64,000 nt of DNA from Rhodopirellula islandica (GCF_001027925.1 NZ_LECT01000016.1:248001-312000); one strand, 5' to 3'; shown: positions 1 to 9,351, counted from the stretch's first letter. The notes: generated from the sequence alone by a model not told the origin. Numbers and translations: made by a program.

Positions 1-175
1 GGGCGACATGTACGCTGGCGGCATTTTGTACGGCATCACCAATGGGTTGGATTGGCGTCAGTCCGGGCACTTGGCCTCGCACGCCGCCGCTCGTGTGGTC
101 GCCCAAATGGGAGCTCGCTTGGCCACTCCATTCACAGCAGACGAAGTCAAGCAGTTGACTGATTTGAGCGTCTGA
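1..175 (+). CDS. PfkB-family carbohydrate/adenosine kinase, C-terminal fragment
   Basis: Only the last 57 codons are in the window; the gene starts upstream of base 1. The fragment opens with [11 protein letters not shown]. This matches the C-terminal PfkB signature, in which the aspartate of the G-A-G-D motif is the catalytic base for phosphoryl transfer to a sugar or nucleoside; the preceding GA would lie outside the window. The AGG plus a helix ending in [14 protein letters not shown] is typical of adenosine-kinase-like members, so an adenosine or sugar kinase is likely. The substrate cannot be fixed from this fragment. The TGA stop is followed closely by a cluster of short repeats. Confidence 0.75.
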   Translation, partial: GDMYAGGILYGITNGLDWRQSGHLASHAAARVVAQMGARLATPFTADEVKQLTDLSV

Positions 176-192
176 GCGGAATCATAATGGCC

Positions 193-314
193 GTGGTGGA
201 CGAGGCAACGAGTCCCTGATAATCAGCGTAGAGACGAGGCAACGAGTCCCTAGCAATCAGCGTGGTGGACGAGGCAACGAATCCTTGAGTGGGACTCGTC
301 GCCTCGTCCACCAC
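193..314. repeat. Cluster of GTGGACGAGGCAACGAGTCC repeats, three direct and one inverted
   Basis: Three direct units start near 193, 228 and 262 with the core GACGAGGCAACGAGTCC. An inverted copy, reading GGGACTCGTCGCCTCGTCC, lies at about 291-309. The last direct and the inverted unit can form a hairpin between the kinase and the convergent peroxiredoxin-like gene, so a termination role is possible. A related element with perfect arms lies at 11644-11709, which shows that this is a dispersed family. Confidence 0.8.
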
Positions 315-369
315 CAAAATTCAGGACCGATTGGTCACCTGATGCTTCGCTGAGTCGGATGGGCGTTTG

Positions 370-1098
370 CTACTGAATTTTTTTCACGGCAGCGATCACG
401 TCGGCGGGTTCGGCCCGTTTCTTGTAGTCGGCGTCCACGAATGCGTAGCTGATCTTGCCATTGGTATCGATCACGTAGGTCGCCGCCAGCGGCAGTTCCA
501 TCGCTTCGTTGTCGTTTCGTTCGGCGAGCTGAAACTTGTCGCGGTAGACGGGGAGAATCGACTCGGGCAAGTCGAACATGATGCCGTACTTCCGCGCGAC
601 TTCGCTTTTCTGGTCATACAAAACGAGCATTTCCAAGTCGTTGGACTCGGCCGTTTCTTTGGCTTTCTCGGGGATCTCGGGAGTCAGCACGATCAGCTTT
701 GCACCGGCACCTTCGATGGCCGAGAGTTGTTCCTGCATGGCTCGCAATTGAAGGTTGCAGTACGGGCACCATCCGCCGCGGTACCACATCAAGATGACCG
801 GGGTTTCGGACCACACGTCGCTGAGCGTGACTTGATTTTCGTCCCAGCCAGACAGGGTCGCGTCGATGGCGTCGTCGCCGACTTGCTTGGCGGATTCCTC
901 GATGCCGGTCGCACGGACTTGGCCCACCGCATTTTGAAACGTCTTCAGGACTTGAGCTGGGTATCGCTTCGTCGAATTGACCTCCATTTCCTTCAGTTGG
1001 GAGGAAAGGTTGGTTCCCGCGGGTTCGTCTGCACGGGCTTGAGTGGACAGGACCATGGCCGGCAGAAATGCGGCACAAAAGAAGAGACGGAATCGCAT
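370..1098 (-). CDS. Exported peroxiredoxin-like (AhpC/TSA) protein with WCPYC motif
   Basis: The 242-residue protein has an N-terminal signal sequence (RFRLFFCAAFLPAMVLSTQARA) and a thioredoxin fold. Residues near 108-114 read GGWCPYC, followed by NLQLRAMQEQ, as in AhpC/TSA-type peroxiredoxin-like proteins. The likely role is thiol-based peroxide reduction or thiol-disulfide exchange outside the cytoplasm. The two cysteines of WCPYC are more thioredoxin-like than a classical peroxidatic PxxxTxxC site, so an oxidoreductase role is as likely as a peroxidase role. It lies 136 bases downstream of the helicase gene on the same strand and may share its transcript. Confidence 0.75.
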   Translation of the reverse strand: MRFRLFFCAAFLPAMVLSTQARADEPAGTNLSSQLKEMEVNSTKRYPAQVLKTFQNAVGQVRATGIEESAKQVGDDAIDATLSGWDENQVTLSDVWSETPVILMWYRGGWCPYCNLQLRAMQEQLSAIEGAGAKLIVLTPEIPEKAKETAESNDLEMLVLYDQKSEVARKYGIMFDLPESILPVYRDKFQLAERNDNEAMELPLAATYVIDTNGKISYAFVDADYKKRAEPADVIAAVKKIQ

Positions 1099-1234
1099 GA
1101 GTTCACAACGTTGGATTCAGAAGGAAGAGAAGAACGGCAACAGCTTGGCAATGTCTGCTGCCGAGTGGGATCCGCCAAATCCAAGCTGGATGAGCGGCCC
1201 CCAAACGTCGCGAATCCTTGGCCGGATGGGCGAG

Positions 1235-3598
1235 CTACCGCTCCACCAACTCGATTTTGGCGAACGCCAGACGGAAGGTTTCTTCGGTTTCTTCGAATTG
1301 AATTTTGGCGGTTCGTTTGGGGCCTTTGCCTGTCAACGCGATGATCGTTCCCTCGCCATATTCATCGTGGCGAACCGTGCTGCCTTCGCGGTACGCACCC
1401 AGGGGTGTCGCCCCGGATTGCAGCAGATCGCTGGCCGTTTTCAGCTCGGCTTGGATTGAAACCTTGGGCTTCTTTTTCTTCGGCGGCGGAACGTCGTCGT
1501 GATACACGTCCGGGATCGCGGATTGGTCCGTCATCGGGATGATGCGAGGTCCGTCGGCGACTTCTGTTTGTCCGGCGGGGCCGGTGTCGGTGACCGCAGC
1601 GGGTTCTTGAACCAGGTCCCACGAGTCCGGGTATTCATCGTCGTAGGCGTCGTCAAAGAAGTTCCGGCTGCCTTTGACTTCGACCACCTGCATTTCATCG
1701 CGAGGCAATTCGCCCAAGAACATGCTGGGGATCGCCGGTTGGTTTTCGCCACGGAAACTTCGCAGTTTTGCATAGCTGATCTGCAGCCACTGCTCGGCTC
1801 GCGTGACACCCACAAACAACAGTCGACGTTCCTCTTCGAGTTGGGTCTCGTCTTCTTTGCTGCGGCGATGAGGCAGCAGGTTGTCCTCGACTGCGATGAT
1901 GAACACGCGAGGAAATTCCAGGCCTTTGGCGGCATGCATGGTCATCAGGGTCACGCGGTTGTTGGAATCTTCAAACGCGTCGGTGTCCGAGACCAGTGCG
2001 ACTTGTTCCAAGAACGCTTCCAGCGACCCGTCTTCCGGGTGCATCTGATCAAATTCAACGGCGGCGGAGATGAATTCGTCGACGTTGGCGATCGGGTTGT
2101 TGTCTTGTTGTTCCGGCGTGGTCCGTTCCAGGTACGCCACGAATTTGATCTCTTCGATCAGGAAGCGGAGCATGTCCTCCAGCGTCGCGGTCGCTTTGAC
2201 AGCCAGGCGGTCGTAAAGACGGACGAACGATGTCACCAGTGTCTTGGCACGCTTGGAAAGCGAGTCAATTTCGTCGACTCGCCGAGTCGCCTCCAGCATC
2301 GGGATGCGGTGATCGTCGGCAAAGCGTTGGATTCGTTCGAGCGTCTTGGCACCAATGCCTCGCGTCGGTGTGTTGATCACGCGATGCAGAGCCACATCGT
2401 GGCGTGGGTTGTTGATCAGGTGCAGATAGGCCAGCAGATCCTTGATCTCTTTGCGTTGATAGAACTCCAGCCCGTTGACGATCTGATACGGGATGCCGCG
2501 ATTTCGCAGGGCGTGTTCGATGGATCGCGTCAGTGCGTTCATGCGGCACATGATCGCGAAATCTCGCGGTTCGGCATTGCCCGCTATCATTTGGTTGTCG
2601 ATCTCATCGGCGATCCCGTCCGCTTCTTTGTAGCCGCTCTCGTACTGACGCAGCGTGACCGCTTCACCGGTCGGGTTGTCGGTGAACAGTTTCTTCTGTT
2701 TGCGACGGCGGTTGTGCCGAATCAGTTGATCGGCGACACGCAGAATCTCTGGCGTGCTGCGGTAGTTTTGTTCCAGCCGAACCGTTTTGACGCTCGGGTA
2801 ATCCTTTTCAAAATCCAGGATGTTGTTGAGGTCGGCGCCACGCCATCCGTAGACCGATTGATCGGGGTCGCCCGTCACGGCGAGGTTGGGATGGTCGACC
2901 GAGAGTGCACGCACGATCGCGTACTGAGCCAAGTTCGTGTCTTGGTACTCGTCGACCATGATGTACTTGAGCTTTTCATCCAGGTTCGATCGGACCTCGG
3001 GGTTTTCCCGCAGCAAGCGAGCGAAGTGGAACAGCAAGTCATCGAAGTCGACCGCGTTGGCGGTCAGCAATTGTTGTTGATAAACCGGGTAGACCTTCGC
3101 TGCGACGGTGTCGCCGGCGCGGCCGGTTTGTTGGGCCATGATCTCGGGAGTGATCAGGCGGTTCTTGGCGTTGGAGATGGCCGAGGTGATTTGCTCGGGC
3201 GAGGTGTGGCTGGTTGACACACCGGCGGCCGCGATCGCCCGCTTCATCGCAGATTTGGAATCGGACGAATCGTAGATCGAGTAGTTCTCGGCCAACCCGA
3301 CCATCGGTGCGTAACGCCGAAGCTGTTGCGCGCAGAACCGGTGGAACGTGCCCATCCAGACTGGTTGGTTGGGGGCGAGCAGATCGACTCGCGACCGCAT
3401 TTCGTCCGCGGCTTTGTTGGTGAACGTGAGCGCCGCGATTTGCCACGGTCGGATTCCGCTTTGCAACATGTGCGCGATGCGGTGGGTGACGACGCGAGTT
3501 TTACCGCTGCCGGGACCGGCAATGATGAGCAGAGGTCCGTCGATGTGCTGGACCGCTTCGGCTTGCGCGACGGTCAAATCTTTTGTGATGGCATCCAT
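1235..3598 (-). CDS. uvrD: UvrD/PcrA-type superfamily 1 DNA helicase
   Basis: The 787-residue protein is the usual length for UvrD/PcrA. Walker A GPGSGKT is at residues 28-34. The Q-motif region precedes it (LTVAQAEAV), motif II reads VDEYQDTN, motif III has GDPDQSVYGWRGAD, and motifs V and VI include TMHAAKGLEFPRVF and LLFVGVTRAE. The C-terminus has the GTIIALTGKGPKRTAKIQFE tail that resembles the Tudor-like end of PcrA/UvrD. It should unwind DNA 3' to 5' in nucleotide excision and mismatch repair and displace RecA. UvrD and PcrA cannot be told apart from sequence alone here. The ATG start gives a complete N-terminal helicase motif set. Confidence 0.95.
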   Translation of the reverse strand: MDAITKDLTVAQAEAVQHIDGPLLIIAGPGSGKTRVVTHRIAHMLQSGIRPWQIAALTFTNKAADEMRSRVDLLAPNQPVWMGTFHRFCAQQLRRYAPMVGLAENYSIYDSSDSKSAMKRAIAAAGVSTSHTSPEQITSAISNAKNRLITPEIMAQQTGRAGDTVAAKVYPVYQQQLLTANAVDFDDLLFHFARLLRENPEVRSNLDEKLKYIMVDEYQDTNLAQYAIVRALSVDHPNLAVTGDPDQSVYGWRGADLNNILDFEKDYPSVKTVRLEQNYRSTPEILRVADQLIRHNRRRKQKKLFTDNPTGEAVTLRQYESGYKEADGIADEIDNQMIAGNAEPRDFAIMCRMNALTRSIEHALRNRGIPYQIVNGLEFYQRKEIKDLLAYLHLINNPRHDVALHRVINTPTRGIGAKTLERIQRFADDHRIPMLEATRRVDEIDSLSKRAKTLVTSFVRLYDRLAVKATATLEDMLRFLIEEIKFVAYLERTTPEQQDNNPIANVDEFISAAVEFDQMHPEDGSLEAFLEQVALVSDTDAFEDSNNRVTLMTMHAAKGLEFPRVFIIAVEDNLLPHRRSKEDETQLEEERRLLFVGVTRAEQWLQISYAKLRSFRGENQPAIPSMFLGELPRDEMQVVEVKGSRNFFDDAYDDEYPDSWDLVQEPAAVTDTGPAGQTEVADGPRIIPMTDQSAIPDVYHDDVPPPKKKKPKVSIQAELKTASDLLQSGATPLGAYREGSTVRHDEYGEGTIIALTGKGPKRTAKIQFEETEETFRLAFAKIELVER

Positions 3599-3638
3599 GA
3601 CGCAAGATTAGCGTTCCCAGGGAAACTGGGCAACGCAA

Positions 3639-3670
3639 ACAGGGGACCGACCCGATGGTCGATCCCCTGT
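3639..3670. other. Hairpin between beta-barrel gene end and helicase start
   Basis: ACAGGGGACCGACC at 3639-3652 and GGTCGATCCCCTGT at 3657-3670 form a 14-base stem with one mismatch and a CGAT loop. It lies downstream of the minus-strand outer-membrane protein gene and upstream of uvrD. No T-run follows on either strand, so it is not a canonical intrinsic terminator. It may still stabilise or end the upstream transcript. Confidence 0.4.
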
Positions 3671-3718
3671 GCGAGATTCTCTCGATGATGGATCGTCGGC
3701 GGTTGCCCGCCAAACCGA

Positions 3719-5377
3719 TCACCACATGTATTCAAGACCGGCTGCGAAACCGTTCAGAGTCAGCGACGTTTCCGATGTGCTCGGTGCCGAGACACCGGCC
3801 CCGTTCGTTGCGAAATCGTCGATGAAGCTGTTGTCCAGTGGAGCCGCGTACACATCGTCGATGGTCAACAAGTGGTACGAGCCACGCAGCGACAACGAGT
3901 GCGAGAATCGGTAGATCCCTGTGGCTTGGAAATCCAAGATGAAGGCACCGTCCTGGCCGCCAGTTGAAAACGTGTTCAAGCCACCAGGTGTCGTTCCGAT
4001 CGACGCTGTTTGGCCGAAGTCGTTTTGAACCCAAGCACCTTTGACTTCCGCACCGAGCTGGATTCCAGGGCGAGCGTTCCACCAGAGGTCGACACCGGCC
4101 TGAGGACCAAAGTAGCGGTTCTCGAGGTCGAAGCTTTGCTGGAAGTCAGCAATGGTGCTGGACGTTTGCGAGCCATTGAAAGCATATTGGTTGTCGAACA
4201 CCACGTGCCGGAGGCCGAGCAGCCAAGAGCCTTGGAATCGTCCGTACGGGCCGACTGTGCGACGACGATAGTTGATTTCGTAGCTGTCGAATTCTGCTTG
4301 GTAGCTGATCGATTGGAAGTTCGACAGGTTGGCGTATCCACCGACAGGCGTGGTGCCAAAACCTGAATAAATCGAAGTCAGGTTTCCGCCGGGGTCAGAG
4401 GCCGAGGCGGCACCACCCCATTCTTGACCGCCCATGAAGGTGAACTCGACGTTCGAGCCAGCACCAAAAATCAGAGCGAACGAGATGCGAGCACCGGCTT
4501 CCAGGTCATCGTCACCCAGATCGCTTTGCGTCAGAACCGGGTTGTCGGCAACGTTGGGCGTGCCGGTGGTTCCTGCATTGGTCAGCACTTGGCCGTCAGC
4601 GAAGCCATCGAGTTCCTGTGTCAGGAACAATCCTTCCACCGAAACGTCATACCAGCGTTGAGCTGATTTGCCAGCTTCCGAGTAAGGTCGCATGGCTTCT
4701 GCCAGACCAGCCAAACCGCCGCCGATGTGTGCTGCCAAGATGCCGAAGTCAGTGCTGCCGGGGCCGCACTCGTTGAGGCTGCCGAGCAGGCCGCCTTGGC
4801 CAAGCGATCCGTTGGTCAGGCAAGAGCCCAATCCGCCGCAGGCACCGCATCCGCCACCGCCGCAGGATCCGCAGCAATCGCCCATCACGGCGGGCAACAG
4901 ACCTTGGAAGTTGCTGCCACATTGACCACTGGTGCAACCCGAATCGCCGCAACCGCAGGCCATCGTGTCACAGCCGGCTGCGTACCCGCCGCCGAGGAAG
5001 CCACCGCCTTGGTAACCGACGGGCATCACACCAGCAGGTGCGTAGCCAGCCTGTGGGTAACCCGCGGGAGCGTAACCAGCCGAACCAAATCCGCCTGGCA
5101 TCATCAGCGGAGCCGATGGCAAGGTGGTGGCAATTGATTGAGCACCCGGCATGGAGCCCGGTGGCATCGACATGGCTGGCATGCCGTCGACCATCCCTGC
5201 TGGCTGAACGCCGGGCGGTAGCATGAAGCCACTCGCCTCGTAGTCCATTGCATCACCCGCAGTGGGTGGAGCTGCAGCGACTGGCGTGGCAACTGCGGCG
5301 GCGATCAAGCCTCCACAGACTAAGTCACGAAGCTTGCGAAGTTTCACCGTCACGCTTTCGTTGAATGATTTCGTCAT
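3719..5377 (-). CDS. Putative outer-membrane beta-barrel protein with Gly/Cys-rich linker
   Basis: The chosen ATG at 5377 has AGGA upstream and is followed by a signal-peptide region (LRDLVCGGLIAAAVATPVAAA). Longer in-frame extensions start without a ribosome site and are Arg/Pro-rich, so they are unlikely. The 552-residue product has three parts: the signal peptide; a Pro/Gly/Met-rich stretch with AGY repeats and about twelve cysteines in CGCGDSGC-like spacing; and a C-terminal region with alternating polar/hydrophobic strands ending in LEYMW, an aromatic terminus typical of outer-membrane barrels. It resembles planctomycete BBP7-like porin families, but this assignment is by general character only. 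The Cys-rich linker could be cross-linked in the cell envelope. Confidence 0.6.
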   Translation of the reverse strand: MTKSFNESVTVKLRKLRDLVCGGLIAAAVATPVAAAPPTAGDAMDYEASGFMLPPGVQPAGMVDGMPAMSMPPGSMPGAQSIATTLPSAPLMMPGGFGSAGYAPAGYPQAGYAPAGVMPVGYQGGGFLGGGYAAGCDTMACGCGDSGCTSGQCGSNFQGLLPAVMGDCCGSCGGGGCGACGGLGSCLTNGSLGQGGLLGSLNECGPGSTDFGILAAHIGGGLAGLAEAMRPYSEAGKSAQRWYDVSVEGLFLTQELDGFADGQVLTNAGTTGTPNVADNPVLTQSDLGDDDLEAGARISFALIFGAGSNVEFTFMGGQEWGGAASASDPGGNLTSIYSGFGTTPVGGYANLSNFQSISYQAEFDSYEINYRRRTVGPYGRFQGSWLLGLRHVVFDNQYAFNGSQTSSTIADFQQSFDLENRYFGPQAGVDLWWNARPGIQLGAEVKGAWVQNDFGQTASIGTTPGGLNTFSTGGQDGAFILDFQATGIYRFSHSLSLRGSYHLLTIDDVYAAPLDNSFIDDFATNGAGVSAPSTSETSLTLNGFAAGLEYMW

Positions 5378-6132
5378 CCCATTGTCCTCAAGGGTCACAC
5401 GCAGTCCGGTTCTTTGGTTGGGTCCGGGTTTGATTTGGGGATCGGGGGTCTGGGCCATCATGGGTTGCTCGTTTCGTTGCCTGACAATTCTTCGCATTGC
5501 AATCGTCTCCGCGGTCACAAAGACCCCAAAATCCCCCCGGGGGCCCCGCTCACGCGAGGACACCCAGCCATAAATGTCCTGTGGCTGTTGGGTCGCTGAG
5601 ATGCTCCAAAGGATTTCGCACCCGGCGACCCCGCCGTTGTGGACCGTTCCGCCGTGAACCGAGCCTGAACGCGTTTCCGGGGAAGCTTGCCGCCAAATTG
5701 GGGGCAACACCGCGAAAAGGGAGTTCAACCTCGAACGAACAAACCGTTCCAGGCGGAGTTATCGGCACAACTTCCAGCAAACATTCGGTAATTCCGGAAC
5801 AATCGGACCAACCCGAGTGACCCGCGCAACGATTTCAAACGGTCTGGAACACGAATTGCCCCTAGGGAGACATGGATTCGCTCCCTGCCAACGAGGCAGG
5901 ATGTGAATTCAACGCGAAGATGACTTTGACATTTTCTGCGAAACCGCGATAATACGCATGTCGTCGAGGTTTCCATTGATTGCCTGTAAGGGCTGTTGAA
6001 GACACTTTGCGGATCCTTCCTGTCAACGCTCGTCTCTGTGAATGTGCGTTCGTTTTGGCGGTTCATCCCCTGACGAGACGCATTTGCAAGTAGACTGAGT
6101 GCTACTCATAACTCCTTTGTGATCGATCCCCT
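5378..6132. other. 755-bp divergent intergenic region
   Basis: This gap separates the minus-strand beta-barrel gene from the plus-strand sigma-factor gene and must hold promoters for both. Open frames in it are Arg/Pro-rich and lack ribosome sites. I could not assign a convincing -35/-10 pair by eye. Confidence 0.5.
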
Positions 6133-6828
6133 ATGAACTTTTCAACTTCCGCAGCGGTCGCTGATTCGAAAGTGGATTCGGGAAGCGTCTTCACCAGCGA
6201 ACCCGTGGCTGAACAAACCGACGAGCAATTGGTCGCGAAATATCGCACCAGCGGCCGTCGCGATATCTACGAAACCTTGATGCGGCGTTATGAACGCGAA
6301 ATTTACGCGTATTTGCGTCGTTACATCGGCAACGCTGAAATGGCGGAAGACGCTTTTCAAGGCACCTTTTTGCAGGTTCACTTGAAGTGCAACCAGTTCG
6401 ACCTGACCCGTCGTTTCCGACCTTGGCTGTACGCCATCGCGACCAACCAAGCGATTGATGTCCAGCGTCGCAACAAGCGTCACCGAATGGTCAGCTTGGA
6501 TCGTCCTGCCAGCGGTCAAGACGACGACCGTGGCGGCAGTTGGTCTGAAAAGCTGGAAGGTGCCATCACCGATCCATTGGCCGCAGCGTCCAAAGAAGAA
6601 AATGGTCGCTGGGTGCATGACGCAGTCGAATCACTCGGCGAACCCATGCAGCAAGTCGTTGAATTGGTGTACTACCAGGGCCTGAAGTACCGCGAAGCAG
6701 CGGAAATTCTGGGGATCCCAGTTGGCACCGTGAAAAGTCGTTTGCACGCCGCCGTCAATCGTTTGAGCGGCTTGTGGGACGATAGTCACGACGGCGAGCA
6801 GGATGCCAACGAACCATCAGGGATCTGA
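6133..6828 (+). CDS. RNA polymerase ECF-type sigma factor
   Basis: The 231-residue protein has the sigma-70 region 2 pattern at about residues 48-115: LMRRYEREIYAYLRRYIGN, AEDAFQGTFLQVH and FRPWLYAIATNQAID. Region 4 is at about 165-215, with LVYYQGLKYREAAEILGIP and GTVKSRLHAAVNRL forming the helix-turn-helix. Regions 1 and 3 are missing, as in extracytoplasmic-function sigma factors. It would direct RNA polymerase to a stress or envelope regulon. The next gene encodes a single-span membrane protein with a small N-terminal domain, the usual place for an anti-sigma factor. The ATG has no strong ribosome site, but it precedes all conserved blocks. Confidence 0.93.
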   Translation: MNFSTSAAVADSKVDSGSVFTSEPVAEQTDEQLVAKYRTSGRRDIYETLMRRYEREIYAYLRRYIGNAEMAEDAFQGTFLQVHLKCNQFDLTRRFRPWLYAIATNQAIDVQRRNKRHRMVSLDRPASGQDDDRGGSWSEKLEGAITDPLAAASKEENGRWVHDAVESLGEPMQQVVELVYYQGLKYREAAEILGIPVGTVKSRLHAAVNRLSGLWDDSHDGEQDANEPSGI

Positions 6829-6876
6829 CCGCCAGGAATCGGATTTGGCAGCCTGTTGGCTGGCAGGAAGGACAAG

Positions 6877-6904
6877 AGCGGCGCTTCGGTGCCGCTTTTT
6901 TTTT
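6877..6904 (+). terminator. Intrinsic terminator with TTCG tetraloop after the sigma-factor gene
   Basis: AGCGGCGC at 6877-6884, loop TTCG and GTGCCGCT at 6889-6896 make an 8-base-pair stem with one G-T pair, followed by a nine-T run. It lies about 50 bases after the sigma-factor stop. It may end or attenuate transcription before the regulator gene. Confidence 0.85.
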
Positions 6905-7147
6905 GTTCCGATCGTTTTCTGGCCCTCGTTTTCTGGCCCGTTCGTTCGTGCCTGAGCGAACCAGGGGAGCGACCCGTTCGTCTGACGGAGTGCAGCGGAC
7001 ATCCCGCGAATCGCGGCTTGGAAGCCGCTGCAGGCCTGACCGACAGGCTCCACGGCCGCTCTTCGAACACTCGCCCTTGTTCGGGCGTAACACTCTTTGT
7101 CGGGACCTTTTTTGTGCTCGTTTTCCGCTTACGCAACGTCCTTTGTG

Positions 7148-8350
7148 ATGCAAGAAGATCTTCTCGGATATCTGCTTGGGGCGCTGGAGCTGGACGAAAT
7201 GCAGCGGGTCGAAAAGCTGCTGCGGGAAAGCCCCGAGGCCAGAGAAATGCTGGCCGAGTTGGAACGCAAACTGGGGCCGCTTCACGACGATTGTGAGATC
7301 GTTGAGCCACCGCCCACGGACTTGGTTGCGCGAACGCTCGATGCTTTGCCGCCCCTCCCGCCGATGCCCGGCATGGAATCGGGCCCTGCTGACGTGTCCG
7401 CAGGTTCTGAAGTGTCCGCCCCGCAGATACCAAAATTGTCGCCGGTTTTAGAGGGCTCGGACGCGATCGCGTGGACGTGGCGTGATTGGGTGGGTTCGTT
7501 CACGGCAGCCTGCATCTTGTTGGCGATCGCGCTGCCATCGATGGTGGAGGGTCGCTTCATGGCTCGCAAGCAAGCGTGCCAGGATAATTTGCGGCACCTG
7601 GGCATGGCGATGACCCAGTACGTCAACCGCAACGCCGAAGCACGTTTGCCATCGGTTGATTCCGATGGTTACCAGGCCTTCGCTGGGGTCTACGCCCCGC
7701 GACTTCACGCGGCTGGATTGATGATGGATCCGCGGTCGACTCATTGCCCCTCCATTCGATCCTCTGACTTCTGGATCGCGGGTGGGTTGCGATCTACCGA
7801 GGAGGAGTTTGTTTCGCAGGAAGTGGGGGAAGAGCCCACTCTGGTAACGCTTCGGATGCTGGACGATGCGGCTCGTGAACTGAGCCGTTTCGCGGAGTCA
7901 GGTGCGACGACGTTCGAAGAACAAGTCGCGTGGCAACGTGCGATCGCTCGTTTGCAATGGTTGCAGCAGACCGCCGGTGGCCACTATGCCTACACGCTGG
8001 GGGTTCGTGACGGTGAGGAGTTTGCTTCGCCGCGATTCCAAGGACGGTCCTCGTTCGCCGTGATGAGCGATGCCGCGGTGATGAAGGTTGTCGATCGTGT
8101 GGTGGATGACGAAGGCTGGCCCCGGTTGGCTGCCACATCACAGGATGGGGTGATCAGCCATGGCGGGCGTGGCATCAATGTCTTGTACGAAGACGGCCGG
8201 GTTCGCTTTGTCCCGCGAGAATCACTGAGCCAGTTGGTCGACCATCCGCTCGTCAATCATGACGGTCGTCCGGAAGCGGGCGTGAACATCGACGATGCCT
8301 CGCTCGCCCCCAGTTGGCAGGCTCCCTTCTTTCATACCCGACAACGCTGA
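7148..8350 (+). CDS. Putative membrane anti-sigma regulator fused to a DUF1559-like extracytoplasmic domain
   Basis: I chose the ATG at 7148, which opens with MQEDLLGYLLGALELDEMQR; the upstream extension looks like leader sequence. The 400-residue protein has an N-terminal helical region (1-45) like the short zinc-free anti-sigma domains of planctomycetes, a Pro-rich linker, one membrane helix (about 117-133), then KQACQDNLRHLGMAMTQYV. This last segment strongly resembles the region after the pilin helix of DUF1559 pseudopilins. A C-terminal SHGGRGINVLYEDGRVRF segment resembles the end motif of that family. It follows the ECF sigma gene on the same strand and probably controls it. That role is inferred from position and architecture; no known anti-sigma motif is certain. 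Confidence 0.6.
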   Translation: MQEDLLGYLLGALELDEMQRVEKLLRESPEAREMLAELERKLGPLHDDCEIVEPPPTDLVARTLDALPPLPPMPGMESGPADVSAGSEVSAPQIPKLSPVLEGSDAIAWTWRDWVGSFTAACILLAIALPSMVEGRFMARKQACQDNLRHLGMAMTQYVNRNAEARLPSVDSDGYQAFAGVYAPRLHAAGLMMDPRSTHCPSIRSSDFWIAGGLRSTEEEFVSQEVGEEPTLVTLRMLDDAARELSRFAESGATTFEEQVAWQRAIARLQWLQQTAGGHYAYTLGVRDGEEFASPRFQGRSSFAVMSDAAVMKVVDRVVDDEGWPRLAATSQDGVISHGGRGINVLYEDGRVRFVPRESLSQLVDHPLVNHDGRPEAGVNIDDASLAPSWQAPFFHTRQR

Positions 8351-8364
8351 ACGGTTGACCGTGG

Positions 8365-9351
8365 CTAAGTCGACTCGTTGGCCAATTCTGCTTGCCGGAG
8401 CGCTTCCACCAATTCGGAGATCTGTTCCAGGTTCAGCTCTTCTGCACGGGCGGTTTCGCCATGCTTCAGGCGACCAAGGATCTCGTCGATGGCAGGTTTT
8501 TCGAGGCGTCCTTTCATGGCGCTGATCACAACGCTTCGCAAAAATTTGCGACGGTGAAAAAACAACGCTCGAACGGTTTGGTGAAAGTACTTCAGATCCG
8601 GAATGGCGTTGCGGCGCTCGTGATCCACGTCGAGTCGCACGATCGCTGAGTCCACTTTGGGACGCGGCCAAAAAACGGTGGGTGGAAGGATGCGAACGAT
8701 CTCAGCGCGGCATGTGGCTTGAATCCAAATGCTGAGCGCGCCGTAGTCCTTGGACCCTGGACCAGCGACCATCCGTTCGCCCAGCTCCTTTTGGATTGTG
8801 ACGACGATCCGATCTGGTGGTGGATCTTGGTGCAGCAGATTGCTGACGATCGGCGTCGCGACGTTGTAAGGCAAGTTCGCAACCAACATGAACTTGCTGT
8901 CTTCGGGCAAACGTGACTTGGCTTCGCGAATCGATTCCATGATGTCATCACGGAACGTGCTTTTGTTCTTGAGCGCGTCGCCTTGGATCATCTTCACGTG
9001 CGGGAACGGCGCCAGTTCTTCGGACGCCAGTTGGAAAAGGTTTTGGTCGATTTCGACGGTCAAGATCGCGCCGGCCTGAGTCGCCATGATCGATGTCAGC
9101 GACCCGACTCCCGTGCCAATTTCCAGCACAATGTCGTGAGGGCCGATCTTGGCCGATCGAGCGATCAGCTCGACCAAGTTCAAGTCGATCAAAAAGTTCT
9201 GGCCGTACTTCGACACCGGGCGCAAACCGGCGGCGGTCAGACGCTTGGACAGATACGTCGCGGTTTGGCGTGAACCGCGAGACGCATTGCCCGAGCGAGC
9301 CGGAGGTTGGGGCGGTGCGCTGGGAGGATTGGGATCGAATTCGTCGCTCAT
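8365..9351 (-). CDS. rsmA: 16S rRNA (adenine1518-N6/adenine1519-N6)-dimethyltransferase
   Basis: RsmA/KsgA dimethylates two adjacent adenines near the 3' end of 16S rRNA during 30S assembly. The 328-residue protein carries [16 protein letters not shown], the SAM-binding [12 protein letters not shown], the acidic loop ([11 protein letters not shown]), IQGDALK and the catalytic [10 protein letters not shown] (N-L-P-Y motif). A C-terminal helical domain ([12 protein letters not shown]) completes the family pattern. The start at 9351 has GGAG eight bases upstream, and its ATG overlaps the TGA of the riboflavin synthase gene by four bases, so translation is probably coupled. The N-terminal 35 residues are Pro/Ser-rich and not part of the core. 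Confidence 0.95.
   Translation of the reverse strand: MSDEFDPNPPSAPPQPPARSGNASRGSRQTATYLSKRLTAAGLRPVSKYGQNFLIDLNLVELIARSAKIGPHDIVLEIGTGVGSLTSIMATQAGAILTVEIDQNLFQLASEELAPFPHVKMIQGDALKNKSTFRDDIMESIREAKSRLPEDSKFMLVANLPYNVATPIVSNLLHQDPPPDRIVVTIQKELGERMVAGPGSKDYGALSIWIQATCRAEIVRILPPTVFWPRPKVDSAIVRLDVDHERRNAIPDLKYFHQTVRALFFHRRKFLRSVVISAMKGRLEKPAIDEILGRLKHGETARAEELNLEQISELVEALRQAELANEST

Noticed and set aside
193-314. Possible CRISPR array
   Set aside because: Repeats are imperfect and close together, with similar rather than unique intervals and one inverted copy; no cas genes are seen.
1499-3217. Long plus-strand open frame of 572 codons
   Set aside because: It is the complementary-strand shadow of the uvrD gene, whose motifs are unmistakable.
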